Under the pieces are notes generated by a model. The model searched no databases. It saw only the letters and a list, made by a program, of their open reading frames with translations, and was not told the origin of the DNA. Position numbers and translations under genes: made by a program. This document shows positions 43,250 to 51,984 of a stretch of 64,000 nt of DNA, in pieces. Numbering within the stretch: the first letter of the stretch is position 1; each line of letters begins with the position of its first letter. Source of the stretch: Pantoea phytobeneficialis (GTDB taxonomy: Bacteria; Pseudomonadota; Gammaproteobacteria; Enterobacterales; Enterobacteriaceae); the NCBI RefSeq assembly GCF_009728735.1, contig NZ_CP024636.1, forward strand, positions 1,764,925 to 1,828,924, written 5' to 3'.

Positions 43250-43816
43250 TTAAATTAACATTTCTGGCTTAAAGTCGCGGTGCTTATCAAGCAGCAGATT
43301 GCTCATCACGGTAAAACGACCTTCCCCCGTGTAGTGCAGGGTGGGCGGAAACTCCGGCTTATCCGCCACATGCGCTTTAACGATCTCGAAGATAAACAGA
43401 TTGTAGTTATCCACCATGCTATCGTCGTAGAGCTGACATTCAAAGCTGGCGAAGCACTCCCTGATCAGTGGCGCATTCACCTTGCTGGCCGGTTCAGCGG
43501 TCAGTTTGAAGGCATCAAACTTATCGATGCGATCGCCGTGGCTGTTGCCGATGGCCACCACGCTATCAATTAAGTCGGCGGCCGGCACGTTGATCACGCA
43601 CTGGCCGCTGTGACGAATCAATTCATGGCTAAAATTGCCGCTGGCGATCATGCAGCCGACCAGCGAGGGTGAGAATTCCAGGATGGTATGCCAGCCGAGC
43701 GTCATGATGTCGTGCTGACCTTCATACTGCGAGCTGACCAACACCACCGGTCCGGGTTCCAGATATTTCCGCGCCTTGCTGACCGGAAAATCGATTTTAT
43801 GTTCATTCTGGCTCAT
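43250..43816 (-). CDS. Flavin reductase domain protein (DIM6/NTAB-like)
   Basis: A 188-residue FMN-binding split-barrel protein. PGPVVLVSSQYEGQHDIMTLGWHTILEFSPSLVGCMIASGNFSHELIRHSGQCVINVPAADL is the hallmark of flavin reductase-like domains (HpaC/SnaC family relatives). It likely binds FMN and reduces it with NAD(P)H, or acts directly on a small substrate. It could supply FMNH2 to the luciferase-like monooxygenase encoded 18 kb away, but there is no evidence beyond family. It is transcribed away from the following kinase-like gene. Confidence 0.85.
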   Translation of the reverse strand: MSQNEHKIDFPVSKARKYLEPGPVVLVSSQYEGQHDIMTLGWHTILEFSPSLVGCMIASGNFSHELIRHSGQCVINVPAADLIDSVVAIGNSHGDRIDKFDAFKLTAEPASKVNAPLIRECFASFECQLYDDSMVDNYNLFIFEIVKAHVADKPEFPPTLHYTGEGRFTVMSNLLLDKHRDFKPEMLI

Positions 43817-43926
43817 TGCGCTGCTCCTTTTTTGAAGGATGCTGTAAGTGTAGCGAACCTGCGCAGGTCTTTACCTGCGCGCCAATTACAGGCATGGTAT
43901 GCAGTCATCTTAAAAGGAGTGGTTTT

Positions 43927-44430
43927 ATGGCGTCTGCGCGCGCGTTAACACAATCCCCAGCGACCCTGCACCTGCTGTGCGGCAAAATTGCCGCAGGTAA
44001 ATCGACGTTGGCCCATCGGCTGGCTCAGGAAACCGGGGCAGTGATCATTAGCGAGGATGCCTGGCTGGCGCATCTGTTTGCCGACGAAATGCGTGATGTG
44101 GCGGATTATGTGCGCTGTGCTGCGAAGCTGCGTAATGCTATGACACCGCACCTGATTTCGCTGCTGCGCTGTGGTGTCTCCGTGGTACTGGATTTCCCGG
44201 CCAACACGCTGCAAAACCGGCAATGGATGAAGGCGGTGATTCAGGCTGCCGATGCCGCGCATCAGCTCCATGTCCTCGATGTTCCGGATGAGGAGTGCAA
44301 AGCGCGGCTGCATGCGCGCAACAACGCAGGTGAACATGATTTTGCTGCCACCGATGCACAGTTCGCACTGATCAGCAGTTACTTTGTCGCGCCGCAGCCG
44401 GATGAAGGGTTTACGGTGATCAATCATTAG
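43927..44430 (+). CDS. P-loop kinase-like AAA protein
   Basis: A 167-residue nucleotide-binding protein. ATG 43927 has AAGGAG; the open frame back to 43816 runs into the divergent gene's start and is rejected. Walker A is GKIAAGKSTL near residue 17, then IISEDAWLAHLF with an Asp for Mg. VVLDFPANTLQNR is a Walker B-like strand and RLHARN gives the lid Arg. It resembles zeta-toxin and chloramphenicol-phosphotransferase-like small kinases annotated 'AAA family ATPase' or cell-division-protein-like. No antitoxin gene is next to it. The substrate is unknown. Confidence 0.82.
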   Translation: MASARALTQSPATLHLLCGKIAAGKSTLAHRLAQETGAVIISEDAWLAHLFADEMRDVADYVRCAAKLRNAMTPHLISLLRCGVSVVLDFPANTLQNRQWMKAVIQAADAAHQLHVLDVPDEECKARLHARNNAGEHDFAATDAQFALISSYFVAPQPDEGFTVINH

Positions 44431-44452
44431 TGCGCGATTTATCGCCCAAGGC

Positions 44453-45715
44453 CTACCGCACCACCGGCACATCAGAAAATCGGGTGGTGTAAGCCGGTGA
44501 CAGCATTTCACGTTTCATTGACCAGGCTTTCTGCACCCCCTGACCGGCAAACCACAACGCGCCGCGCTGGTGGGCATTCATCTGATCGATCAACTGCATC
44601 AGTTGTTCGCTATTACGCCGAGGCTGATAGTCGGCAAACAGGTCAAACTGCGCCACGCCATCACTGAAAAAATCCCCCAGCATCACGCCGCCTTTCATAT
44701 AACGTTTGCCAGGGATCCAGATCTTGTTCAGACAACTGAGCGCGGCATGCATGATGTCGCGGCTATCCTGTGTCGGCGTGACCAGCAAGGTGTCAGCCGA
44801 GTTGGCATAATAAGGGTGATGAGGATCGTGGGGACTGGTACGGATAAACGTACCAATATGGCGGCAATACTGGCGCTCGCTACGTAGCTTTTCCGCCGCG
44901 CGCGCGGCGTAATTGCTGATGGCTTCGCGCATGTCGTTATACTCCGTCACCCGCTCACCAAAGGAGCGCGAGCAAAGAATATTTTGCCGCTGTGGGATCA
45001 CCTCTTCAAAGGCCAGGCAGGCCTCACCGCGTAACTCGCGTACCGTGCGTTCCAGCACCACGCCAAACTGCTTGCGGATCAGTGCCGTGGGGGTATCGGC
45101 CAGTTGCACGGCCTTTTCGATCCCCATCAGGTTGAGTCTTTTCGCCAACCGACGGCCGACGCCCCAGACCTCGTCCACCGGCACCATCGCCATCAGTTTG
45201 CGTTGACGCACCGGGGCAGAGAGATCCATCACCCCCTCCGCCTGGGTCCAGCGTTTGGCTGCCCAGTTCGCCAGCTTGGCGAGGGTTTTGGTCGGTGCAA
45301 TTCCCACACCGACCCGCAGATGCGTCTCTTTATAAAGACGATCGCGCATCTGACGACCAAAGGCTTCCAGCGAGAGGCAGTTATCAACGCCGGTCACATC
45401 GACAAAGGCTTCATCAATTGAATAGACATCCACGCGCGGGGCCATCAACTCCAGCGTCTCCATCACCCGCAGCGACATATCGCCATACAGCGCATAGTTG
45501 GAGGAGAACACCACCACTTGATGGCGCAGCAAGGCTTCACGCTGCTTAAAGTAAGGGGCACCCATTTTGATGCCGAGTTTTTTCGCTTCTTTGCTAAGCG
45601 AGATGATGCAACCGTCGTTGTTGGATAGCACCACAACCGGTTTGCCGCGCAGGTCGGGGCGGAATACGGTTTCGCAGGAGGCGTAGAAGGAGTTGACGTC
45701 GACAAGTGCGTACAT
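44453..45715 (-). CDS. umuC: Translesion DNA polymerase V subunit UmuC
   Basis: A Y-family polymerase, about 420 residues from ATG 45715; ATG 45727 in frame would add four. E. coli UmuC starts MFALCDVNAFYASCE, and here MYALVDVNSFYASCETVF supports 45715. The catalytic carboxylates are in that DVN motif and VYSIDEAFVDVTG. GVGIAPTKTLAKLANWAAK and VWGVGRRLAKRL are the palm and thumb motifs, and the C-terminus has the little-finger domain. A LexA box lies 18-34 bases upstream. umuD is not adjacent: it is 5.7 kb further on with its own LexA box, unlike the usual umuDC operon. Confidence 0.94.
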   Translation of the reverse strand: MYALVDVNSFYASCETVFRPDLRGKPVVVLSNNDGCIISLSKEAKKLGIKMGAPYFKQREALLRHQVVVFSSNYALYGDMSLRVMETLELMAPRVDVYSIDEAFVDVTGVDNCLSLEAFGRQMRDRLYKETHLRVGVGIAPTKTLAKLANWAAKRWTQAEGVMDLSAPVRQRKLMAMVPVDEVWGVGRRLAKRLNLMGIEKAVQLADTPTALIRKQFGVVLERTVRELRGEACLAFEEVIPQRQNILCSRSFGERVTEYNDMREAISNYAARAAEKLRSERQYCRHIGTFIRTSPHDPHHPYYANSADTLLVTPTQDSRDIMHAALSCLNKIWIPGKRYMKGGVMLGDFFSDGVAQFDLFADYQPRRNSEQLMQLIDQMNAHQRGALWFAGQGVQKAWSMKREMLSPAYTTRFSDVPVVR

Positions 45716-45733
45716 AATTGCGTTCATAAATAA

Positions 45734-45749
45734 CTGTTGTTATATACAG
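45734..45749. promoter_or_regulatory. LexA (SOS) box of umuC
   Basis: CTGTTGTTATATACAG fits CTG-N10-CAG with an AT-rich centre. It overlaps the likely -10 region on the minus strand, so LexA would block umuC transcription until DNA damage. Confidence 0.85.
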
Positions 45750-45805
45750 TATTTTCCGGTTGACCCTGTTCGTCAAGCGCTGATTCGCAACACGCTTGTC
45801 CCGCG

Positions 45806-45826
45806 ATGGTGCGCCGGATGCACCAT
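45806..45826. promoter_or_regulatory. Inverted repeat upstream of the sigma-54 ABC promoter
   Basis: ATGGTGC and GCACCAT arms surround a 7-base centre, a perfect 7-base inverted repeat. It lies about 65-85 bases upstream of the sigma-54 element, in the enhancer range. The half-sites resemble NtrC half-sites but face the opposite way from the glnA sites, so the protein that binds is not identified. Confidence 0.45.
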
Positions 45827-45888
45827 TAACTTTCCCTAATTGATTAAGCCACAGTGAGAAAACCTTAACGCACGGTAATTCTGTTACC

Positions 45889-45904
45889 TGGCACAACTTC
45901 TGCA
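45889..45904 (+). promoter_or_regulatory. Sigma-54 promoter of the NMT1-type ABC importer
   Basis: TGGCACAACTTCTGCA has TGGCAC followed by CTGCA with the invariant GG and GC exactly 10 bases apart. The start would be near 45916 and the GTG start codon at 45964. Confidence 0.75.
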
Positions 45905-45963
45905 TAGTTGCCAGTGGCTTGTATACAAGGCCGCATACCAGTCAATCACTTGGGGGAATCACC

Positions 45964-46980
45964 GTGCGCAACAATGATAAAGAGAAAATTAACGCTCAGC
46001 GTCGCCAGATGATGAAATATTCGATGCTGGCATTAAGTGGCGTCGCGCTCAGTGGCATGTTGGGCAGCCCATCAGCCGTGGCGGCAGATGATGAGATTCT
46101 GATTGGCTACTGGCCGATTGTCGGTGGTTTGCCGTTGTATGCCGGTATCGAGAAAGGCATCTTTAAACAAGCCGGTTTGAACGTACGCGCCGTCAAATTC
46201 GCCAGCCCGCAGCAGGTGGTGGAAGCGATGATCACCGGGCGTATTCATGGTTGCGCCAACGGCACCGCCACCGGGGCGTTGGGGTTGGGGGCCATTACCA
46301 GCCCGGACCTGTTCAAAATCATCTGTTCTAATCCTTCGAATGAAAAAATGGTGCTGGATGAGTTTCTGGTGCCGGTCAACAGTAGCGCCAAATCGATCAG
46401 CGATCTGAAGGGTAAACGCATTGCCAGCGGCCCCGGTATCCAGAACGTCACTATGGCGAAAATTATCCTGGAGAAGAATGGCTTTACCGATACCAAGGTG
46501 ATCGAGTTGCCGGTCGGCCAGCATGCGCCATCGTTAGCTGCCGGGCAGATTGATGGGGTATACACGCTGGAACCCACCGGCACAGTGGCACGCATGAAAG
46601 GCATGGGCAAAGTGCTGGAAACCGGGGTGATTGCCAAATATGTGCTCGGCGATGCCAGCGCACCGTGGTTTGGGGGTGCGGCGGCGCTGACCACCAGCTT
46701 TATCAATGCCGACAAAGCGCGGGCGCGGCAGGTGATTGATGCGTATGGCGCAGCGGTCAAGTTTATCCAGCAACAGCCGGAAGAGGCGCGGCAATATGTG
46801 GCGGGTTACACCGGCATTGAAGCGGCGCTGGTGAAGGAAGTGCCGCTGCCTGGCTTCGTGATGTATGACCAGTTAACCGGGACTAACCTGCAATGGTTCC
46901 AGAAATTTTATGATGTGTTTGCCGAGCGGAAAATTTTCAGCAAGCCGCTTCAGGTGGAACCGTTGATCTATCGCGCATAA
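45964..46980 (+). CDS. NMT1/SsuA-type ABC transporter substrate-binding protein
   Basis: A 338-residue binding protein starting at GTG 45964 after GGGGGA; the frame is open back to 45919 but that lies at the promoter start. The N-terminus NAQRRQMMKYSMLALSGVALSG looks like a twin-arginine signal (RR-x-MMK) ending near SAVAA-DD. LIGYWPIVGGLPLYAGIEKGIFKQAGLNV and LKGKRIASGPGIQNVTMAKIIL are typical of the nitrate/sulfonate/taurine-type family. Tat export would mean it folds in the cytoplasm first. The ligand is unknown. A sigma-54 promoter suggests control by nitrogen status; the permease gene follows after 10 bases. Confidence 0.88.
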   Translation: MRNNDKEKINAQRRQMMKYSMLALSGVALSGMLGSPSAVAADDEILIGYWPIVGGLPLYAGIEKGIFKQAGLNVRAVKFASPQQVVEAMITGRIHGCANGTATGALGLGAITSPDLFKIICSNPSNEKMVLDEFLVPVNSSAKSISDLKGKRIASGPGIQNVTMAKIILEKNGFTDTKVIELPVGQHAPSLAAGQIDGVYTLEPTGTVARMKGMGKVLETGVIAKYVLGDASAPWFGGAAALTTSFINADKARARQVIDAYGAAVKFIQQQPEEARQYVAGYTGIEAALVKEVPLPGFVMYDQLTGTNLQWFQKFYDVFAERKIFSKPLQVEPLIYRA

Positions 46981-46990
46981 GGAGAGTGCC

Positions 46991-47755
46991 ATGATGCGAA
47001 TCTGGCGATGCAGGCTGCTGCCGCTGATCGGGCCGCTGCTGCTTTTTCTGCTGTGGCAGACGGCAGTCAGCGCCAAATGGCTCAACCCGGTGTTGCTACC
47101 ATCGCCGGGGGAAACCCTCGGCTATCTGTTTAGCGCGCTGGCGGATGGCAGCATGAATCAGGATATCGGCGATACGCTCTACCGTACGCTGATGGCCTTT
47201 GTGGTGGCGGCGGTTATCGGTGTGCCGTTGGGGGTGATGCTCGGCAGTAGCGAACGTCTGTATCGCAGCGTCGAATTTTTGGTGGATTTTTTCCGCTCAA
47301 CGCCATCATCCGCACTGATCCCTTTGTTTATGCTGATTTTCGGTATTACCGATACCAACAAAATCGCCATTGCCGCCTTCGCGGCGGTGCTGGTGATCCT
47401 GTTTAACAGCGCCTACGGCGTGATGAACGCGAAGAAGACCCGCATTATGGCGGCGCAGGTGATGGGGGTTTCACGCTGGCATGTGTTTAAGGACATCATG
47501 CTGATGGAAAGCCTGCCGCAGACCTTTGTCGGTTTGCGTACCGGCGTCTCGATGGCGCTGGTGATCGTCATCGTCGCCGAAATGTTTATTGGTTCTGAAA
47601 CCGGGTTGGGGCACCGCATCATTGATGCGCAGCAGCTGTTCAACATTAAAGATATGTACGCCTCGATTCTGATCACCGGTGCTTTTGGCTATCTGCTGAA
47701 TCTGGGTTTTCTGCTGATTGAAAAACGCTGTGTGCACTGGAGTGGCAAAGCATGA
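46991..47755 (+). CDS. ABC transporter permease (SsuC/TauC type)
   Basis: A 254-residue inner-membrane permease with about six membrane segments. AAGGAG precedes the first of two adjacent ATGs. The EAA loop is AAQVMGVSRWHVFKDIMLMESLPQTFVGLRTG, the family hallmark, and PSPGETLGYLF near residue 37 is also conserved in the nitrate/taurine group. It overlaps the ATPase gene start by 4 bases, indicating a single transcript of binding protein, permease and ATPase. Confidence 0.93.
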   Translation: MMRIWRCRLLPLIGPLLLFLLWQTAVSAKWLNPVLLPSPGETLGYLFSALADGSMNQDIGDTLYRTLMAFVVAAVIGVPLGVMLGSSERLYRSVEFLVDFFRSTPSSALIPLFMLIFGITDTNKIAIAAFAAVLVILFNSAYGVMNAKKTRIMAAQVMGVSRWHVFKDIMLMESLPQTFVGLRTGVSMALVIVIVAEMFIGSETGLGHRIIDAQQLFNIKDMYASILITGAFGYLLNLGFLLIEKRCVHWSGKA

Positions 47756-48531
47756 AAAAACCCGATTATCCGCAACCCAATACCCATGTCACTATTCGCG
47801 GGCTGGATAAAAGCTTTGCCGGGCAGCCGCTGTATCAGGATCTCAACCTCGATTTACCCAAAGGCAAGATCGTCTCGATATTTGGGCCTAATGGCTGTGG
47901 CAAATCGACGCTGATGAACATGATTGCCGGATTGATTCCGATCGATCGCGGGCAAATCCTGTTCGACGGCAAAACGTTGGCGGAGACGAAGATCGGTTAT
48001 GTGTTCCAGAATTACCGCGATGCGCTTTTTCCCTGGTTAACCGCCTGGCACAACATTGCCTATCCGTTAAAACGCCAGGGCATAAAGGCGGCGGCGGTCA
48101 AACAACGTGTGGCTGAATTGGCGGCAATGTTTGATATTCGCTTCGATCTGCAACGTTATCCGTATGAACTCTCCGGTGGGCAACAGCAAACGGTGTGTAT
48201 CATGCGCGCGCTGGCGACGCAGCCTGAAGTGATGTTTCTTGATGAGCCGTTCTCGGCGCTCGATTTTGAGATGACGCTGTTTATCCGCGATAAATTGCAG
48301 CAGGTCCAACTGGCGACCGGCGTCACCATGCTGATCGTCTCACATGATCTGGAGGATGCGGTGTTTCTGGCGGATGAAATCTTGTTGCTGACACGGCGGC
48401 CTACGCGCGTGGCCGAGATTGTGCCCTTTGTCCTGCCGCGGCCGCGTACTGCTGAGATGATGAGTCACCCGGAGTTTGTCCGGGTGAAAGCCCATACACT
48501 CGCGGTGTTTAAACGCGAGATGGCAGGTTAA
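47752..48531 (+). CDS. ABC transporter ATP-binding protein (SsuB/TauB/NrtD type)
   Basis: A 259-residue ATPase. Walker A GPNGCGKST is at residues 45-53, the Q-loop is GYVFQNYRDALFPWLTAWHNIAYPL, the signature is LSGGQQQTVCIMRALA, Walker B is EVMFLDEPFSALD and the H-loop is VSHDLEDAVFLADEI. The Thr in the signature (QQQTV for the usual QQQRV) is a small variation. It energises uptake by the two upstream proteins. A palindromic repeat follows its stop and may end the operon. Confidence 0.94.
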   Translation: MKKPDYPQPNTHVTIRGLDKSFAGQPLYQDLNLDLPKGKIVSIFGPNGCGKSTLMNMIAGLIPIDRGQILFDGKTLAETKIGYVFQNYRDALFPWLTAWHNIAYPLKRQGIKAAAVKQRVAELAAMFDIRFDLQRYPYELSGGQQQTVCIMRALATQPEVMFLDEPFSALDFEMTLFIRDKLQQVQLATGVTMLIVSHDLEDAVFLADEILLLTRRPTRVAEIVPFVLPRPRTAEMMSHPEFVRVKAHTLAVFKREMAG

Positions 48532-48538
48532 CGCATAA

Positions 48539-48612
48539 CGTAACGGCGCGATTTATCGCGCGGGTTTTTCCTGCAACGCGCACGGGATTGTGCGATGTAT
48601 CGCGCCGTTACG
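48539..48612. repeat. GCGCGATTTATCGCGC palindrome, paired copy with CGTAACGG arms
   Basis: CGTAACGGCGCGATTTATCG and inverted GCGATGTATCGCGCCGTTAC. Both outer arms carry the same A-for-G change (GTAACGG for GTAGCGG), so the pair has kept pairing through a compensating change. The rest of the gap (48613-48969) is AT-rich with no motif I can name. Confidence 0.85.
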
Positions 48613-48969
48613 AAAAGAATAAAAAGTGCGGTTATTTACCGCCGCATCCCACCTGATTTAATGACCTCGTGAAATTATCCCCGTCTGCGAATAACCAGTA
48701 AGCACAAATATTTTAACCTGTAAAATGTCAGGGTATTCATTCCTAAACCATTAATAAACGGGATGGTGGCGTTTCTGCGCTGATAATTAATGACGGTAGT
48801 TAATTAGCTGGGGCGCATTATGATTGTTATTGATGTAAATGTTATTGGTTTGTTTTTAAGTAGTGACTGAAAAGATGTGGATTTACATTTATTGACATCT
48901 AATTAACACAAACATACAGTCCTTACGATTTTAACTAACATGTCACCATTTTAAATTATCGGGGAGTGT

Positions 48970-51399
48970 ATGGATATTAAGGAACAAGGGTCTGGACGGC
49001 GTTCAGGCTTGTCATTTGTCCTGAGCATCATTTTTGCGTTGCTCACGCTGGCGACCGCCATCGCTATTATTATTGGCGGCGGAAAACTTATTTCACTGGG
49101 TGGATCGGCATATTATCTGATTGCCGGTATCGCCTATATCGTGCTGGTGGTGCTCTATTTTAAAAAACCAGCGGCGGGTTTCATTTTTTCCTGCCTGATT
49201 TTTGCACTGACGATTATCTGGTCGCTGGTGGAAGTTGGCGGCCTGATCTATTGGGATTTGCTGCCGCGCCTGGTGGTACCCGCGCTGTTATTTCTGCTGA
49301 GTTTGCTGGTGACCGCCACCGATAAAGGTGTGCTGTCGTCGCAGCGTCGTCTCTCTGGCGGGCTTAGCCTGGTGGTGTTTGTGGCATTAATCGCCACCTT
49401 TATTGGTGGCTTCTTCCCGCATAACACCCTCTATAACCCGGAAGCCGTCTCTGCCGAGCCGTTGCAACCAACGGATAGCGATGCTTCCAAAGCGGGTCAG
49501 GACTGGCGCTATATCAGCCGCAACGCCAGCGGCACGCGCTTTGTGCCGCTCGATCAGGTCAACGCGGATAACGTTAAAGATTTGCAGGTGGCCTGGACTT
49601 ATCACACCGGTCGCCGTCTGACAGGCAATGCGACGGGGGTTGATGAAAACACACCGATTCAAATTGGTTCCGTGCTTTATACCTGTACGCCGGAAAACCT
49701 GATTGCCGCAGTGGATGCCGATACCGGCAAACCAATCTGGAAATTCGATCCGCATGCGCGCACCTATGAACACGTTACCTGCCGTAGCGTCGGTTATTAC
49801 GACTACGACAGCGATGAAACCCTCAGTGCCGAGCAGAAAGCGGCGTATACCGATACGGCCTGCCGTCAGCGCATTATTGTTTCCACCGTTGATGCCCGTC
49901 TGATTGCGCTGGACGCGCATACCGGCGAGCTGTGCCCGAACTTCGGCCAGAATGGCATGGTCAACCTGCAACAGGGGATGGGCGATACTGCCGACAGCCG
50001 TCGTTATCACCCGACCAGCGTGCCGGTGATTATGGGCCATCTGACAGTATTCGGTTCCTGGGTACGTGATATCACCGAAGATGAACCCTCCGGTGTGTTG
50101 CGTGCGTATGATGTGCGTGACGGTTCGCTGGCGTGGGCGTGGGATGTTGGCAACGTCGAAGGGGCGAAGCAGGGTGATGCACATTATACCCTCAGCACCC
50201 CGAACGTCTGGGCCATCCCGACTTACGATAAAGATCTCGGCCTGGTGTATGTCTCCACCGGTAACGGCCCACCAGATTACTGGGGCGGTAACCGTAATGC
50301 GGCGAAAGAGAAATACGGTTCGTCAGTGATTGCGCTGGATGTGAATACCGGCAAAACCAAATGGGTCTTCCAGACCGTCCATCACGATATCTGGGACTAC
50401 GACTTACCGTCGCAGCCGGTGATGTACAACATGAAGAATGAGCAGGGCGAAGTGGTGCCCGCGCTGATTCAGACCAGCAAAATGGGTGAAATCTTCGTCC
50501 TGGATCGCCGCACCGGTAAGCCGGTGAGTAAAGTCGAAGAGAAACCGGTACCGACTTCTCCGGCAGCGCAGGAAGAACATCTGTCGCCGACCCAGCCGTT
50601 CTCAGTGGATATGCCAACTATCGGTCTGGAGCAACTGAACGAGAAGAAGATGTGGGGCGTCAGCATGTTTGACCAGCTCTACTGCCGCATTCTGTTCAAA
50701 TCGGCGCTCTATTCCGGCATCTTCCAACCGAACAGTGAGAAAACCTACCTGGAGTTCCCGGCGACCATGGGTGGCATGAACTGGGGTGGGGTGTCTATTG
50801 ATGAAACTTCCGGCATTCTTTACGTCAATGATATCCGTCTGGGTATGCTGATGGCGCTGAAGAGTAAGGAAGAAGCGAAGGGACAGAAAATCTCCCTGAA
50901 CGAAGTTCCGCAATGGGCCGGTACTATCCGTCCTCAGATCAGCGGGCCTTACGTTGGCGTGCGGATGGATAACTTCGCATCCTTCCTGCAAGTGCCGTGT
51001 CAGCATCCGCCGTTTGGCACCATGACCGCCATCGATCTGCACAGTAAGAAAATCGTCTGGCAGGTGCCAATGGGCACGGTGGAAGACACCGGTCCTCTGG
51101 GGGTAAAAACCCATCTGCCGATGCCGGTAGGTATGCCAACGTTGGGCGGCCCGACCACCACCAAAAGCGGTTTAGTGTTCTTTGCCGGTAGCCAGGATAA
51201 TTACCTGCGTGCGCTGGACAGCAAAACCGGTAAGGAAGTGTGGAAAGCGCGTCTGCCGGTGGGAGCGACTGCGTCACCGTTGATTTATCAGTCAGCGAAA
51301 ACCGGTAAAGAGTACATCGTGATCTCGGCAGGCGGTGCGGCGCACTCGCCGGATGTCGGTGATTATCTGATTGCTTACGCCTTGCCAGACAAAGCGTAA
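48970..51399 (+). CDS. gcd: Membrane-bound PQQ-dependent glucose dehydrogenase
   Basis: An 809-residue quinoprotein that oxidises glucose to gluconolactone in the periplasm and passes electrons to ubiquinone. Five membrane helices occupy residues about 15-155, followed by an eight-bladed PQQ propeller. Typical segments are DWRYISRNASGTRFVPLDQVNADNV, TPIQIGSVLYTCTPENLIAAVDADTGKPIWKFDP, VHHDIWDYDLPSQP and GGMNWGGVSIDE. The C-terminal GLVFFAGSQDNYLRALDSKTGKEVWKARLP is also conserved. No pqq synthesis genes are in the window. Acid from this enzyme solubilises phosphate, common in plant-associated Pantoea. Confidence 0.95.
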   Translation: MDIKEQGSGRRSGLSFVLSIIFALLTLATAIAIIIGGGKLISLGGSAYYLIAGIAYIVLVVLYFKKPAAGFIFSCLIFALTIIWSLVEVGGLIYWDLLPRLVVPALLFLLSLLVTATDKGVLSSQRRLSGGLSLVVFVALIATFIGGFFPHNTLYNPEAVSAEPLQPTDSDASKAGQDWRYISRNASGTRFVPLDQVNADNVKDLQVAWTYHTGRRLTGNATGVDENTPIQIGSVLYTCTPENLIAAVDADTGKPIWKFDPHARTYEHVTCRSVGYYDYDSDETLSAEQKAAYTDTACRQRIIVSTVDARLIALDAHTGELCPNFGQNGMVNLQQGMGDTADSRRYHPTSVPVIMGHLTVFGSWVRDITEDEPSGVLRAYDVRDGSLAWAWDVGNVEGAKQGDAHYTLSTPNVWAIPTYDKDLGLVYVSTGNGPPDYWGGNRNAAKEKYGSSVIALDVNTGKTKWVFQTVHHDIWDYDLPSQPVMYNMKNEQGEVVPALIQTSKMGEIFVLDRRTGKPVSKVEEKPVPTSPAAQEEHLSPTQPFSVDMPTIGLEQLNEKKMWGVSMFDQLYCRILFKSALYSGIFQPNSEKTYLEFPATMGGMNWGGVSIDETSGILYVNDIRLGMLMALKSKEEAKGQKISLNEVPQWAGTIRPQISGPYVGVRMDNFASFLQVPCQHPPFGTMTAIDLHSKKIVWQVPMGTVEDTGPLGVKTHLPMPVGMPTLGGPTTTKSGLVFFAGSQDNYLRALDSKTGKEVWKARLPVGATASPLIYQSAKTGKEYIVISAGGAAHSPDVGDYLIAYALPDKA

Positions 51400-51403
51400 G
51401 TCT

Positions 51404-51436
51404 GACAACGCCCGGCGATATAAGCTGGGCGTTGTC
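51404..51436. terminator. Hairpin between convergent gcd and umuD
   Basis: GACAACGCCCGGC and GCTGGGCGTTGTC form a long stem with a 7-base loop. No T-run, but it sits between two convergent stops and likely terminates both. Confidence 0.65.
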
Positions 51437-51438
51437 AC

Positions 51439-51879
51439 TCAACGTGCCGCATAAATAATAAAAGTCACCACGCCAAAGATCTCCAGTTGTTCATCTTCTC
51501 CCGGGGTAATCGGCGCGTAGCGTGGGTTCATGGCGAGCAGTTGCACACGCGGAAACTGTTGTAACCGTTTAACCGTAAACTCGCCGTTAATGGCCGCCAC
51601 CACAATATCGCCATGTTTCGCATCCAGCGCACTGTCGACCACCAGTAAATCCCCTTCACTGATATTCGCGTCGCGCATGGAATCCCCTTCCACCCGGACA
51701 AAATAGGTGGCGTTGGGATGGGCGACCAGATGCTTGTTCAGATCCAGTCTGCGCTCGACGTAATCTGCTGCCGGGGAGGGGAAGCCGCAGTGGACTCGCT
51801 CAAGAAAGAGTGGCAATTGATGCGGCGGCGCACCGGGCATCGGACGCATCAAGAGAGGAGAGAAGGGATGAACTTTCAT
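51439..51879 (-). CDS. umuD: DNA polymerase V subunit UmuD
   Basis: A 146-residue self-cleaving S24 peptidase-like protein. The Cys31-Gly32 cleavage site is in RVHCGFPSPAADYVE, the catalytic Ser67 is in EGDSMRD, and the catalytic Lys104 is in NGEFTVKRL, all aligned with E. coli UmuD (Cys24-Gly25, Ser60, Lys97) at a constant +7 offset. After RecA-stimulated cleavage UmuD' joins UmuC to make Pol V. A LexA box is upstream. It is convergent with gcd and separated from umuC by about 5.7 kb holding four other genes. Confidence 0.95.
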   Translation of the reverse strand: MKVHPFSPLLMRPMPGAPPHQLPLFLERVHCGFPSPAADYVERRLDLNKHLVAHPNATYFVRVEGDSMRDANISEGDLLVVDSALDAKHGDIVVAAINGEFTVKRLQQFPRVQLLAMNPRYAPITPGEDEQLEIFGVVTFIIYAAR

Positions 51880-51900
51880 GGCGAATTCTCAATGATAAAA

Positions 51901-51916
51901 CTGTATGTATATACAG
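51901..51916. promoter_or_regulatory. LexA (SOS) box of umuD
   Basis: CTGTATGTATATACAG is near the consensus CTGTATATATATACAG with one mismatch. It lies 22 bases before the umuD ATG. Confidence 0.92.
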
Positions 51917-51984
51917 TATTATTATCAGTCAATTCTGAGATCGCAATACGTTATCCCACCATTATTTTGTAAAACCCATAGATA

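Noticed and set aside
45806..45826. NtrC binding site upstream of the sigma-54 ABC promoter
   Set aside because: The half-sites read TGGTGC-N7-GCACCA, opposite in direction to the glnA sites (GCAC...TGGTGC). I list it only as an inverted repeat.
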